A stretch of 64,000 bases of DNA from Dipetalonema caudispina (lineage: Eukaryota; Nematoda; Chromadorea; Rhabditida; Onchocercidae). The notes under the pieces are model-generated. The model was not told the origin of the DNA. It saw only the letters and a program-made list of their open reading frames with translations, and did not search any database. Numbering within the stretch: position 1 is the stretch's first letter; every line of letters begins with the position of its first letter. The DNA is taken from the NCBI GenBank assembly GCA_013365325.1, contig JABVXV010000123.1, positions 91,729 to 155,728 of the forward strand, in the 5' to 3' direction. Below, one piece after another: positions 38,374-52,160 of the stretch. The position numbers and the translations under genes were made by a program.

Positions 38374-39559
38374 TCATAATTTCAATTGAGCTGTTTTTAA
38401 AGTTTTAATTTTGCTCAAATTTGATATATCACTTCTAAAATTCAAATGGCAAATTAAAATTTGACATGTCACATTTAAAGTTCAAATGATAATAAAAACT
38501 GTTAAAAGACACAAATGAATCCTTTCCTTGCAAATCTATTTTATCTTGCAAATTCAAAGAAATTTTTTTAATCTTCATTAAGATAAAATTAGGTGAGATA
38601 ATAATCTAACGAAAAGGAAAAACGGAATAGCAATGATCGGCTGAAATTTTTTCGAATTACTATCCACCCATTACTAAGCAGCCGGAAATGTAATTTACAA
38701 TTACGTTTTATTTGAAAGTCTAATTAAGCACATAAAAGAATGTGAAAAATGGAGAAAAAAAAAAATGCAATTTTTGCTTTCAATTATTTCATATGAAGTT
38801 TTATTTGGCTAATTCAATCCTTTTTTTCCTTTTGTCGTTCTATTTTTCCCACTAATTTATACAAATGAATATAATTAAACGAATATATTTAGAATTATAA
38901 CCTTTTTTATTAGATAACTTAATATGAGCATGTAAATTTGAATATGAATACTTGAAATACTATTTGATATGTTCATGCGAAATAACGATCACATGTTATC
39001 AGTTAATTTTTTGATCAGTTAATAAAGAAATGATAATAATAATGAGGAGAAATTTATTTGAAAGTGATAACGAGAGTAATAGGATGCAATGCTTAACGTT
39101 ACGTAACCTACGTCAGTTACAAAAAACATCTTTTTTTTGTAATATTTCCATACAAAAATGTACCAAATACAAATTTTAAATTATGTGATAATAACATGAA
39201 ATTTACAATACTATTTTCGAAACAAGGAAATATGATCAATATTCAGAAGGGAAAAGTTTATACAAAGTTGAAAATTAAATTGAAAATTTTTTCAAATATT
39301 TATTATATCGTAACTTTAATTTACATTTTAATCAATCAATATATTGACCCAAAAACAAAAGAGGCAGAATAATTATAAAACACTTTTGCAAATTTTCGGA
39401 AAATTTTTGAAAAATTTCTTTTCAACAAAGATTTTCGTTTTTCTTAAAATAAATTTTATTTAATTATTTATGCGTCCAAACATTCAACCAAAAGTCACTT
39501 ATAAAATAACAATGCTATTCTGCTTTGTTTTTCAAGAATTAATCATAGATCATATCATA

Positions 39560-42500
39560 TCATTCAAATCTATAACGACAATTGATCATTTTCTGATACT
39601 TGCCAATAAAACCCCAATCAGGGAAAATTAATCCAAGCATGAAACGGGTAGTATTTGAAGTAATGAATGGTTGCATCCAATGAAGTAATGTACGATAGAT
39701 AAACAAATATTGCAACGATGACGAAATTGCATGACGTCGTTGAAGCCGTACAAATATTGCTGTTGTAAGTACCAATTTATTATATCGGGCTGATCCTATA
39801 CATATCATTTAAGATAGATAAAACTAAGAAATTATATAGCATAGATTCGTTTTTCTTTAAAAAAAAAAAAAAAGAAAACAGTTTTTTTTTTTTTCGCCTA
39901 CAAAAATTACTTACTCAATTATATCTATTTTAGAGAAAAAATGGGAATCCAGGAATTTATTATTAATAAATTTAGAATCATTAAAAATTTAATAATTTTA
40001 AACTCAAAGAAAAAATGATATCGCAAAAATTAATTAATAGACCAGCATATAACATTACAACAGTATAAGAAGACATACATTAACATTAAAAAATCGAAAT
40101 GTTCTCTGTAAAATATGTAAAACTTATAACTTATCATAATTAGAAAAAAGAAAAAAAACCATTTTTTAACAATACATTGATAAATTATTTTTTAAAAAAT
40201 TATTTATCTTTCTTTTTTTTTCTCATCACCAATAAAGCTTTAAAAAGAAACGAAAAGTTGTTAAATTTAATTTTAACCTCTAAGTAAATGCATCAATAGC
40301 ACTTCTATAGTAACCAAAGTACCAGAACGACCGCAACCATCCAAACAATGTATAATTGTTGCCGTTGGTGATAAGCGTGCACTGAAATTAATGTTAAAAA
40401 TTACTGATGATCATATGAATGATATTAATGACCATGATAATTGGGAAAAGATGATGATAGTTTTGATGATTTTGATGATGATCATGCTAGTGATGATATT
40501 GAGATGATAATGGTGATAAAAATGATGGTAAAGATGATGATATTCCTTTGATGATAAAAAAAAAAAATCATAAAATAATTTCATTGATAAAAATGATAAA
40601 GCATATACCGGCGAAGTATGCGTAATGGCCAATAAAAATCGGTGAAATTATTCCAATCATATTGCCAATGTTCTAATTTATGCACAAAACCATCTTTATG
40701 ATCAGCTCGACGCATAGTTAAATAGGTGACATTGAAAAGTGGATCAATTGTACAATCGATTTTAGAATTGCAAACAATATAATCACCATATTGAGCTTCA
40801 TCATGTTCATATCTATTTAAACAAAAATTTTAGAATTCGAAATTACTGAAATTTAAAGGAAAATTTTCATTTTTTTTCATATTAAATTTGCAATGTAATA
40901 ATTCAAATAGAAAGAAAAAATTTTAACATATTATCATCTATTCATTGCTATTAATCACAATATTATTGTTAATATTTGCTATATAATAATCCAATAACAT
41001 ATTACAAATGTTTTAAAAAAAGTTAATAATGGCAGTATTTTATGACAAATGACAATTTCGATGTTAGTAAGGCATAATAGATGAGACGTAAATTTAAAAC
41101 GAAACGATTAATTATGAATGCTAACGAGAAATTGGACTTTTTTCCCAAAAAAAAAGTAAAGTTTAAAATTTTCACTAGTAATTTAAAAATAATTTTCTTC
41201 AAACAACCCAAAACATACTGTCAATTAATTAAGAAATTTCAGTAGTACAAGAATACTTCTGGTATCTATTTGATAGTTACAAGAATATTAACAAAGAAAA
41301 CAAAATTAGAGTGATAAGGTATCATTTTGTTATCTGATGATATATAAATTATTGTAAAATATCAGCAAAGTTAAAATAATTCTAAAGGAACCAATCAAAT
41401 CCAGCTTATTTATGCATAAAAAAAATATTACCTTGGCCAATAATACACGCACGTATTGGGTAACATTCCATCTAGCAAGCCTAAACGTTTGATATCTACA
41501 GCTTTACATAACATGATAATGTATTTTGAACGTTCCTGCCAGACCATTTGCCAGAAATCATTAACTGTTGATGGAAGCGGTGCCTGTGTTAGGATAAACG
41601 TGTTCAAGAGTGGACCACCACGTACGTAAGACGCATGAATGAAATCATCACTAAAAATTATCAACAATATATGCAGACACTTGGAAGCATAGTATAAATT
41701 CAAATTAATGAGTAAATTAATACTTGCAAAAGACATTACTATACTTCAAAAAAAAAAAAAAAAAATTATTTCAAAAAATTTCAGTCAAGTACTGAAATAA
41801 TAGTTTTGAGTAGTGATAAGGAAAACAATAACTTCAAAAAAATTATGCTATTTAAAATTTGTCAACTCTACAGAAGCAATTAAATAAAATAAAAAAAAAA
41901 AATAGATAGAAAATCATTCAATGATTAGTTTATCAATGCTAAAATCAGAAAAAAATTCAATAAACTTTTATTGAAAGTATGAAAAATGGCAACAATTGAA
42001 TGATAACTTTTTTTAGGGTAGTTTAATGAAATGTGGAGAGAAAAAATAATGTTCCATATTAGTAGAATGAAAAAAAGAGTGAAATTCTTTTCGTATAGAT
42101 TATATGGAGAGATTTAAACGATCATTCCGAGTTCATTTTTAATTTGCCATTTTACTATCAAGTAATCGAAACATTAAATTATTACACAATCATATTAATT
42201 TTATTATATGTTAATAACACCATAATATAGATTTGAAAAAAAAAAGTAAAAAATTTAAAAAAGAGTAAGAAAGAAAAATATCACCGAATTCAACATTTTG
42301 TAATTATTTTAAGAAAGATATGTAAATAGCAAGAGTTTGTGAAAAGTTCTCAAATGATTAAAATATAGGCCATTTTTCGATGATTATTATTATCTGCCAA
42401 AAATTTTGTAGAAATTAAATAGAATTTAATAAATACCTTTTACCAGTGAAATGCTTTGTCATATTAATAGGCTTCAAAATTTCATTCATGTGATGCGAAT

Positions 42501-45500
42501 TTGATAATTCACGTGTTGCAGGCTTATAGGAAATAGTTGAATCATTATCATAATTTGTTGCTTTTTTACGCCATAATATTACGCGGCTAATATCAGCACA
42601 TTCGAATACTGTAGCGAGAAATGGTACAGTAGCAATTTTGATCATTATCATACTGTATTTAAAATAAATAATAAAATTGTAATTCTAAATAGGAGAACAA
42701 GTTCTATTCTGATATAAGTAACGATCGATTTACAAGACCTGGAGAATTGAAAGCCTGAAGAAAGGCTTTACAACTGACCAATAGATCATCTGGTGTATTA
42801 GATAATCTTATGGGCTGATTATTCGATATATTCGATCTTATTGATAAAAAAAAAGAGCATATGATATATGGAATAGGACTGAATGGTGGGATTCATGTTT
42901 GAAAAATTCTTTAAAAAATTCATATTTGAATTAAGCATATTCCCAATTCAGATTGTCTTGACCCTAAGTGACCAAGGTATAATTCAACTATCTTGACATA
43001 TTGATATTTTTTTAGTAAAATAACACTATGCTTGAAGACATTTGCAACTTTTTTTTGACGAAGATGATCAAAGAAACAATAACGGACAAAATGGACAATA
43101 GATTATTATCCGGAACAATCGTTGAATTAAAACTAACGCTTATTCCTGGCTTTATCAAGATTTTGGCTAAAAGCGTTCTGTTGTGCTTCTTCCAACGATA
43201 AGGGATTGCGCTCAAAGAATGTTTCTAATTGTTGGAATTCGGCTACATATTCCTTTAAAAAAGAGGGGAAAAATTGCTTCAAAGAGATGTTTAAAATTAG
43301 TGAAAATTTTTGAAAAATTTTGTCTTTTTCATAACTAAAAGTTTTGCTTTTTTCATCCTTTTTCATTCCAAAAATTCAAGTTCTTGCTGAATATCTTCAG
43401 CAAGTTGATAATCGATTAGAAATTAATATACAATTGCATATGAAAATTAAAATCTCATTTTAGAATAATTTCATCCTAAAAATTGGTAAAAGTTGAATCA
43501 AATTTCAAGATAATTTCAATAAAATTGATGTTTCATTGCGAAAATTGCTCAAAATTCTAAACCTCCTTTCAGAAAATTCAGAAATTGATCAAAAATCTGA
43601 ATCTTATTTTAAGATAATTTCATTCCGAGAATCAATCAGATGTCTAAACCTAATTTCAAAGTAATTTCATTCCAAAAAATTGATGCTTGATTTCGAAAAT
43701 CGATCGAAGATTTCGATCTCATTTTAGGTTAGTTTTGTCCAAAAAATCGATTTACGGTTTCAAAAATAATGAAATATTTAACCTTGGATTCTAGCATGTT
43801 GAATTTCAGGAAATCCTACCGATAGATGAGGTGTTATTGTACCCGGTTCAATAATAAGTGAATATTTGACCATATCAGCCATTGTAGAAGCAAAATTGTT
43901 TATCCTTTCAAGCATCCGACAATAAAATTCACTGCTCTGCTTGGTCCAATTCGATAATGGATCAATCTGTATGATATATGATATTGTTAAATTAGTTATT
44001 ATCACAACAGATTAGGATGAAAGCTCGTAAAATTAACATTTCCAAATGATCTGAGCAATTATTTTGTTGACCTTCTTGGGAAATCAGTTTTTTTATCCAC
44101 AACTTACAGTTGAAAAAACATTTCAAACATACTTGCTATATCACTGATAACTACAACACATCTAAATTAAATTGAAATATTCAATTGTTTAATTATCAGA
44201 TATCATTTCAGTATTGATTTACTAGTCTGAAGCAATTCAGATATTTGAATCGTTGTATGATATTAACCGGAAATTACCATTATGAATTATTCACCAAATG
44301 GGTATTTTCATTTTTGCTTTTTAAAAAAAAAAAAATATATTACCACTTTGAGATATGTGAAATCATGCATTAACTCTTCGATGATTTTCGATGATGGTTG
44401 GCTCAATTCAGCTGCGACATCATCCAACCAACGAATTAAATTTTTCCTATGATATAAAGAATAGTGAAGAAGATAAGTGAATGAGTTTAATCGTTTTGTT
44501 CTTTCGTAATATCAGTTAATCAACTAAGATAATATATGGCAATGTTGTAAAACTAAAATAAGAAAGGATAAATTTGCTATAGTTATCACATCCGATATTT
44601 CAGTTTTTACCGGATTTTTTTTCCTGATATAATAGGTCTGCAATATTTTTGACAAATTATTAATTTATCCAATTTTCTTCCAAATTTTAATAATAACAAA
44701 AAAGTTTTCACCCATATTTACGTGTCAATTCATCAGGATCACTTCTCATGTAATCCGGTTTTACAGCAACTGATGAAATTAGGCGTAATTTGATTTCCTG
44801 TTCTTTTATGACATTATCTATTTTGCTAATTTTTTGCTCTATGAAAGACTGTATTTCGTCTATTTCATACTGTTCCTGAAATTTGAAGTAAAACTAGATA
44901 TTTCATGTTAAATTTCTTTCAAGCGATTTACATGTAATAAAGCTATGCCATATTAATTAAGCAACTAATTAATCCTCCGATATACGATCACTTTTCAACA
45001 TGTTATATATTTCATTAGCTTTGGTTTAGTCCAACTTGAAAAATCAAAAAAATTTGATAGAAATATTTTCATTTTTCTATTTTCTTCCAATTTTTCAATT
45101 TTTTTTCAGTTTACCAGTATATATTTTATGTTTTCATTTCAAATAGTCATATAAGTTCAGTTCGTTTGTTTAAACATTTTCATTCATTCTCAACAATTTT
45201 ATGCAATAATATTTATGGTTGCGCAAAAATTTTATAATTACAATGTTTCAAACGTACGTAAACAATATGAATTAATTATATGTACATGTGAAAATTTCCA
45301 TTTTACAAAGAAATACTCTAAAAATTATTTTTAATTTAAATGAAATCATCTGAAGGTTAAAAGTTATGAGTGCAAACTTACAAGTCTTTGATTTAAAGCA
45401 CGCACTTTATATGCTTCATACCAGCGTATGTAAAATGGACGATGGGAAAGTATATAATCTTGAAATTTAATTACTTCTGCTTCCTTTGCTCGTTTACTCC

Positions 45501-45894
45501 ATTTATTTCCGGTAGGCAATAATGAATGAGTTTCACCCGGTCGGAACCACTTCGTATCTATAAGCGCATCCTGAAAAAAGATAATTCATAAATTATAAAC
45601 ATTTCCTGCAAAATCTTAGATTCATAAATTTGCTACTAATTAGATATAGCCTAAATAGTTTAAAATTATTTCTGAAATAATTTCAGGTCTAATTTATGCA
45701 ATATTAGTTGCAATGAATATACAGAAATTGTCTTATAATTATACATGGAATATTTTTCCCATCCACAAATTAATAATATCTGAAAATTACACTTAAAACT
45801 TGAAATTTATCCGTTTTTCTGGAATTATTCAAAATTCACTAACTTTTAATTCAATGCTACTTGCTGATGATGAAACATCTGCTTCCGAACTCAT
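39560..45894 (-). CDS. Protein-tyrosine phosphatase domain protein with altered catalytic loops
   Basis: Exons in minus-strand order: 45894-45844, 45570-45382, 44875-44712, 44446-44344, 43966-43820, 43252-43138, 42608-42437, 41650-41432, 40812-40609, 40381-40278 and 39795-39560, giving about 567 residues. The N-terminal 215 residues have no recognised domain but include a helical, coiled-coil-like stretch (EQYEIDEIQSFIEQKISKID). The phosphatase domain follows: NKLFECADISRVIL (KNRY-like region), DDFIHASYVRG, FILTQAPLPSTVNDFWQMVW, and the P-loop IHCLDGCGRSGT with the nucleophile at about Cys467 and the expected Arg. The WPD loop reads FTDF (about 443-446), keeping Asp only. The Q-loop region QRRHAISSSLQYLF has Ser where the catalytic Gln is usual. 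Activity may therefore be weak. No signal peptide is seen, so it is probably cytoplasmic. The exon 5 end (43820) is the least certain; a longer exon to 43783 breaks phase. The ATG follows a TTCTTATTAAAG acceptor. Confidence 0.85.
40430..40560. repeat. ATGATG-rich degenerate repeat in an intron
   Basis: An intron of the phosphatase gene is dominated by GATGAT/GATAAT triplet-like repeats. The antisense frame gives His/Tyr-rich peptide and is not a gene. Confidence 0.75.
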
Positions 45895-45902
45895 TGATAA
45901 GC

Positions 45903-45914
45903 CTTTAATAAGAA
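45903..45914 (-). other. Probable trans-splice acceptor of the phosphatase gene
   Basis: TTCTTATTAAAG on the minus strand precedes GCTTATCA and the start codon. No upstream coding exon is apparent. Confidence 0.4.
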
Positions 45915-47308
45915 ATCAAGTTTGCTAATTTAACAATCACTTACAAAACATACAATTATAATTTAACATTTTTTATTTAAAATATAAAATAATTATTATA
46001 TGTGCCATCTGCAGTCACCTTACATTAGGAAAAAATAATAGCAATTAAGTATAAGCCTTGTCAATTTCCAAAATATTTAAAGTAAACTTAAAATTATTCC
46101 TTTCACTAATTTATAATATTTTTAATGTACAAATTTCTAACAGTCGAGAAGATCGATATAGTTCAAATAATTTTAATTTCATAAAAGTCAAATTAAGATA
46201 AAATGTCTCAATCGTTACTTTTATTTTTCTATCATAATTAGTCAAATAATGCAAATTGCTGCTTACATAGCTAATGAATCAAATAAACCATACTAGAATA
46301 GAATACGATTAATTATTCACAGATAATTAATATTGCAGTTCTATTGTAAATTCGATTTAGATGAAGTTTGATAAATGAAAATTTGACATCGAACAGAAAT
46401 TAATTAGTCACTTCAAGCATTTAAATAATGTTCTGTGCTAATTTTGGACAACATCAGGAACTGAAATGAATATCTGATAACAGTTCCTATACTCAATAAA
46501 TAAACATTGAGTAATAAATATCAGTTGATAAGGTAAGAAGAAAATAAAAAATAAATTGATCCATCTAATCATAAGTAACGCTAAGCGTTGATAATGATAA
46601 TGATAATGAATATTGGGTCAAATAATATGACGCGCCTAAATACTATAAATAAATGTGCAAACATATGTGCAGTTGCAATTGCAACTGCACATATGTTTGC
46701 AACCAGTTGGGCTATACTCGTTTTATCAGTACGGAACATATTCAAAAGCAAACAATCATATTCAGTAAATGATTAAGAAGAGTAGTAAAAATTTTTACTT
46801 TCGAAAATTCAATGAAACTTTTTTCTCAAAATTTTGCAATTTTGTCAATATGTAATTACTTCAAAATATTTTACCAAAAAATATGCAAAAAAGAACCAAA
46901 TATTATGCAAAAAATGCACTATAAAAGCCCAAAATTCCTAATCTCGAAATTTACGCAATTAATTAATTTCGTTTCTTAATCGTTAAAATTGTAAGTAATG
47001 AAAAAATAACCTAACCTTTTTGTTATACATACGTTAATGTTACTCTTAGAAATTCTTGTTGGTTTATGATGCAATTAATAGTTTATACTGTTGCTGCTTT
47101 ATTAGTGAAATTTAAAATTTGTAACTTACTGGTAATTAAGTTTTATGAAAATAAATATTAGCATTTATTGCTACTAAGTGATTATTTAATATTTCATTTT
47201 TTATCATTTGATGTTAGAAACGTAATGACGAATAGCAAAGATCGCACAAGCAGTTTTTTCATTCGCGAGATTTTAAAATCACTTTTTTTCTTAATTTTGC
47301 AAAAAATT
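45915..47308. other. Intergenic with a large palindrome
   Basis: No supported gene. An open frame at 46588-46776 on the plus strand runs through the palindrome and has no recognised motif. The region separates two minus-strand genes and should hold the phosphatase promoter. Confidence 0.55.
46656..46701. repeat. Perfect 46-bp palindrome with no spacer
   Basis: The half-site TGCAAACATATGTGCAGTTG (46656-46675) plus CAA is followed directly by its exact reverse complement, centred between 46678 and 46679. It contains nested ACATATGT, CAGTTG and TGCAATTGCA sub-palindromes. A spacer-free palindrome of this length is unexpected by chance and could extrude as a cruciform or be a fold-back. Confidence 0.95.
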
Positions 47309-50300
47309 TTATAATTGCGAAACTGGAACAAATAGTTGAGAATAAGTATGATTATCGCCGTTGTGATTATCATTCCAAGTTAATTGTTCTTTAATTCGTA
47401 ACGGAGAAATAACACTTGATATTCGGAATAATTGATCATCGGTATAGTACTGACCTCGTGAACCAATTTTTCGATTACGATTTGTCAAATAAGTCCACCA
47501 ACAAATTGGACTAGATACTACAAATATTTTAAATTTCAATCAGAATTACCATGGGTTTAAAATTTAAATTTCAATCCATGACATAAGAATGCTTGCAAGC
47601 TATAATTTTCATTGTTTACTCTAACTTTGCTACTTATTTAATGAATACTTCTTTAAAACAAACTACTTACTGCTTTTTTGGAATAAAAAAAAAAATTCAC
47701 GAAAAGCTTTTGCAATTTTTCTAACATAAACAAATTATCGGATTTTCTTTTTCTTTTCTATGTAAATGAAATGCTAAATTAATACAAACATTTATTTGCA
47801 CCATCTTTGATTTTATATTCACCGGAAAATCGATCGAATATTTTATGAATCTAAAACTGAGCAAAAAAAAAAAAAAAAAACCTGCAATAGTGAATAAAGG
47901 CATACATAAATTTTAATTTATTAGATTAAAAATTTACATTCAACCAGATAAAATTAATCAATTTAAAATGAAATGCTTAGAAATATATGTAAACAATTTT
48001 TTTCTCACATTCAAGATTTTTAGAAATAGACCTTAATCAGTGTATTTTGTTCTTTTTGTTGCTGAAATGGATGTTCCGAAACTATTAACAGAATAGATTT
48101 GCTTTTGAAAATTGTTAAGAAATGAAATGATAGCTAAAAGTTTTGAAATTCATTTAGTTCTTGTAAATAAAGTATTGAAGCAAATGTTTAAAGAAAAAAA
48201 ACACAAAATTTTATCCATCAAAACCTTTTTTGGCATATTAGAAATTGAATTTTTTCCCTTTTTATCAAGAACTGATACTGCCGGGAACAATAACTGATTG
48301 GCGTTTCGTGCTTTCTCTTCTCGAAATGGAAAATACTGAAATTTTGATTTGAGATATTTTTAAGTTGATGATTTCCAATTTAAATCTGAAGTTTAAATTT
48401 TTGCCAAATAAAGCACAAATTCCTCCCAACTTAAAATCAAATCCCAAACTGAAGAGAAAATAAAGAAATAAAATACCTGAAATGATTGAGTAGGGAATTG
48501 ATCTGAATTCAACTTAAGTTTGTTATCATCAGCAAATCGTTTCATAACAAACTGGAAACAAAAATAAGAAGAAAATATTTCAACAATGTTAAAGATAATA
48601 ATCTAATTTGTGCACAAAACTTGGATGAATTGCAACAAGCATAATATCCTGACCTTTTCCCGATATTTACTAATATCACTGTTATGATGAATTTTTTTTT
48701 CTGCTTCTGCTCTACGAATCCAACCTTTTTTTTCATCATTTGGTAACTAAAATTAAACATTTCACATTGAAAAATTTTAAACATAAGAAAACCATCGGAA
48801 AAGAAGAAAAAACGAACTTATACTAAATAATATTTCGCAAATTTTTTGACTTTCTATAATACTTACAAATTTTAATTTTATTATCCACTTTTGCTACCAA
48901 TTACATTCATTGATTTATTCATTAATATATTTACATTCATTGATTTATTCATTAATATATTCATAAAAAAAAAAAAAATCCGAGAATATTTTGAAATTGT
49001 CAAATAATATTTGAAAAATGGCTACTTGTTAATACTATTAATCAAAAATATAATATGGAATTTTAAAAACTTAACTTCCCCAATATGATTTATTTGATTT
49101 CTAAATATATTATCTATAACAAACCTTATTCCAATATGGCATTGCATAATAAATCACTTCATTTAATGTATTTAAAGTTCTGTTTAATTTTTCTTCCAAT
49201 GAATAATGCATACATTCGACAAATAGTAGCACTGCATCAGAAATGCTTATTCGATTATTCTATAATTCAATTCGTTGTCTCAAAAATATTTATTTTAAAA
49301 GTTTTTTTTTTCAGTGTTAATCTGAAATCAATTTTAAATGAATTAAAAAATCATTTCTTAATATATTCATATGTGACTACGTAATCCAATGGTTCTGAAT
49401 AGTTAAGTCTTAATGATTTTAGTTTTTTAATGGAAACATTAAAATGGGGACCTTATTTTAAAAAGCATTCATTTCGAAGATTTTATATTATTAATCTAAA
49501 ATTGATTTCCAATGAATTAACATATTCATGTTTTACTATTGCATAATTAATGTAAAATGTATTACTTAAGCAATACATATCATAATTAACAAATAAATTT
49601 ATATACTGTAAATGAAGTAATTACTTTATCGTAGATTTTCCAATCAATTTCAGCAACTGAATCATGATATCCTTCATTATTGTATAATTTGCTTATTTCA
49701 TTTTTGAATTTACTATCGAAATCTGGTAGAGTGAGAGTAATATTTACAATGCATCGATTTATATACTGATAACTGCTTATCACTCATCATACAGAAAATT
49801 AAATTTTCGTAATTTTGAATTTAATATGGATAACAATATTGCTATGCTGTGAAAATTTTTAATAAATCAGTAATGCCATATTATAATATCAGCAACCGAA
49901 TGACAAAAGGTAGTTTGAAAAAATAAAAATTACTTTTATTTTATAACTTTGAAAGTAAATTAGGAAATTGTACTAAATACCTTCTTGTACTATACTGTAC
50001 TATTCCCTTCCTTATCATTTTCAATTTTTTTTTTTCTTCAACCAAAAGAGAATCATACTGATATCACTAATATTTTGTTATTGATGGTTATAAAAATAAC
50101 TTATAATTGGGATAAATTATCGAATTATTATCATTGCACTGTATTTTACGGGAAGAATATTTTCTTGATGCTATAATCTTTCGTCTTTTCCATGTATCAC
50201 AATTTTGTTGAAATGAATTTAAAAAGAAAGAAAAGTTGATATGCAACCTGAATGCGTAGAATCCGGTAACCAATATCCTTGACTGTTAATTGATGGATAT

Positions 50301-50395
50301 GATGACGATAAGCGACAATGAATAGGGACAGCAGGAAATGGTACTGATATGGTAGAGTAAGGTGATAACTCATCAATTTTCAAATGTTGACCCAT
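47309..50395 (-). CDS. Unknown protein with an HMG-box-like segment
   Basis: Supported exons: 50395-50248, 49722-49625, 48746-48654, 48551-48477, 48335-48289, 47720-47671 and 47517-47309, in phase for about 239 residues ending FVPVSQL. Exon 5 may instead end at 48279 (NQLLFPA), but then no phase-correct path to the last exons was found. The N-terminus is Ser/Pro/Tyr-rich (SPYSTISVPFPAVP, GYWLPDS). Residues about 65-115 contain EIDWKIYDKLPNDEKKGW then IRRAEAEKKIHH, which resembles helices 2-3 of an HMG box (W, LP, EK, W/Y, AEAEK). Helix 1 is not clear, so this is a weak assignment. An upstream frame (ERSSVRNNFFFQ before the Met, after AAAATCAG) is open, so the true start may be further upstream. 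Small exons near 48870 and 48040 are possible. Confidence 0.5.
48901..48960. repeat. 30-bp tandem duplication
   Basis: Two exact adjacent copies of a 30-base unit beginning TTACATTCATTGATTTATTC lie in an intron of the unknown minus-strand gene. Confidence 0.95.
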
Positions 50396-52090
50396 TTGGA
50401 AAAAAAAATTATTTCGTACAGATGATCTTTCCTGATTTTCAAAGTATTTTGCTAAAATTTCTCTTCTTTAACCAAAATATTTTCAAAAATAATTTGTAAT
50501 AAATTTAAAGTAAAATTCGTTGATAAAATTCTACATTTGACACCTTATCATTCTCCCAATAATTGTCAGAAATCAGCATAAATTTAATATACAATAATTT
50601 CATAATAATATAACTATATTCAAACACTTTCATTTCTGTAATCCTATGAAATAAACACTAAGATGAAAATGAAATGAAAATGAACCAATCAGAATTACAC
50701 CATTTCATTTGAATTATATTTTTTCCTACTATATTTTGCATATTGGGAAAACAAATTATACATGTCAATTACGTCTAGCTTTTCCCAAGCAATTTTTTTT
50801 TTTTTTTCAAGTAGTAGGACTCCAATTATATTTTCATGGATTCTTTTATGTGTAACAAAACCCTGGTTAAGCATGGGCAATGCAATTGATAGTTTATTTA
50901 AATAAAAGATAGGAGGAAAATTCAACCAGGATTTAAATTTAAATTTAAATGTGATAAAAACAAAAAATAAGTTGCTATTTTGAAGAGTAAGCCAACTATA
51001 TGTATTACCCATATTATTTGAAAAGCAAATGAAATAATATAATATGTGTTAATTCATTTACATTTACATTTATCATGCGGTAATCGAATCATTCTTTTAT
51101 GGTATGTTGTTGCCCGGTAACATTCAAGAAAACAATGATGGATATCAATTTCCGAATTCAAAAGTTACTGGAAGTCACAACACACCTCCTCCGGGGACCA
51201 ACCGGATAACCGTAACTTCACACCTGAAAACTGCCCCTGCCCTCTCCGGAAATTGAATCTTTTCCCAACAAGACGAATAGCAGTTGCGAAGTGTCCTTAA
51301 ACCAAAATTAGCAAATCAACACTCTACTTATGTGATACTAATATTTCGCTACAGGTAAAAGAAGATTAGAGGGAGATTATGAGTTGTAAGTATATTTCGA
51401 TTGCACTCTCAATCTCTCTTCCACTCCTTTTCTCCTAACTATTTCTTCTATTCTTTCAACTATATCTCACTACTTCACCTCTTAATTCTTATCAATCTCT
51501 GACATATACATACATGCATCTATTCTGTTACATTTTTTTTGTTCTCACCACTGACCCTTGACCTTTATTGTTTGGAAGAATATGATTGTAATTTGAAGGT
51601 TATTGTTTGTGTGCATTCCTGTTGATGGGAAAGGAAAAATCTTAACCCACCATTGGTTTATTTTAATTTCAAATACGTAAAATTTGAAATGGAAATTCAA
51701 AGTAATGATATTTTTAAGTAGAACTATGGATTATTTAGGCCGAAATCATAAATAATTAGATTTACTTGTGTGTTTATTACTTTAGGTACTTTAGCGTACT
51801 ATCATTGTTAGTATATTATACTGGTTTTGTTTACTTCTGTTGAATTTTCATTTTAACTTGTTTTCTTTTTCTTTCATTTGCTCAAACTAATAGTTAATTG
51901 CTTATTCGAAAAACAAGAATGTTCAAATTTTGTAAGTTAGAGTTTCGTATATTTCATTCATTTTATTATGTCAGCACTTTTAATTTTGATTGCTTATTTA
52001 ATCCTTATAAAACTCTTTTTGCATTATTATTCATCGTAGAAATCGACAAAATTTTGAAAATATAGCATTATTGCTCAATAATGAAATTTG
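50396..52090. other. Divergent intergenic region with a GC-richer island
   Basis: This separates two divergent genes, so it should hold both promoters. Most is AT-rich, but 51110-51310 is clearly richer in G+C. That island has a 42-codon minus frame without start (FATAIRLVGKRFNFRRGQGQ and onward) and a 40-codon plus frame. Neither is recognised. Confidence 0.5.
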
Positions 52091-52099
52091 TTTCTTTAG
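52091..52099 (+). other. Probable trans-splice acceptor of gfl-1
   Basis: TTTCTTTAG ends at 52099, 61 bases before the YEATS start codon, with no upstream coding exon. Confidence 0.4.
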
Positions 52100-52160
52100 C
52101 CAGAACACGTGGAACGATAAAAGAGTAGCGGTGTTATCTTAATGATTTATTGTATTTCTG

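Larger units (their letters stand above)
36585..39559. other. Intergenic, no gene seen
   Basis: Between collagen and phosphatase, AT-rich with simple repeats. The collagen promoter should lie at the low-coordinate side. No coding segment or RNA gene was recognised. Confidence 0.6.

Noticed and set aside
46588..46776. 62-codon plus-strand open frame across the palindrome
   Set aside because: No recognised motif; the frame is a by-product of the palindrome and flanking ATG repeats.
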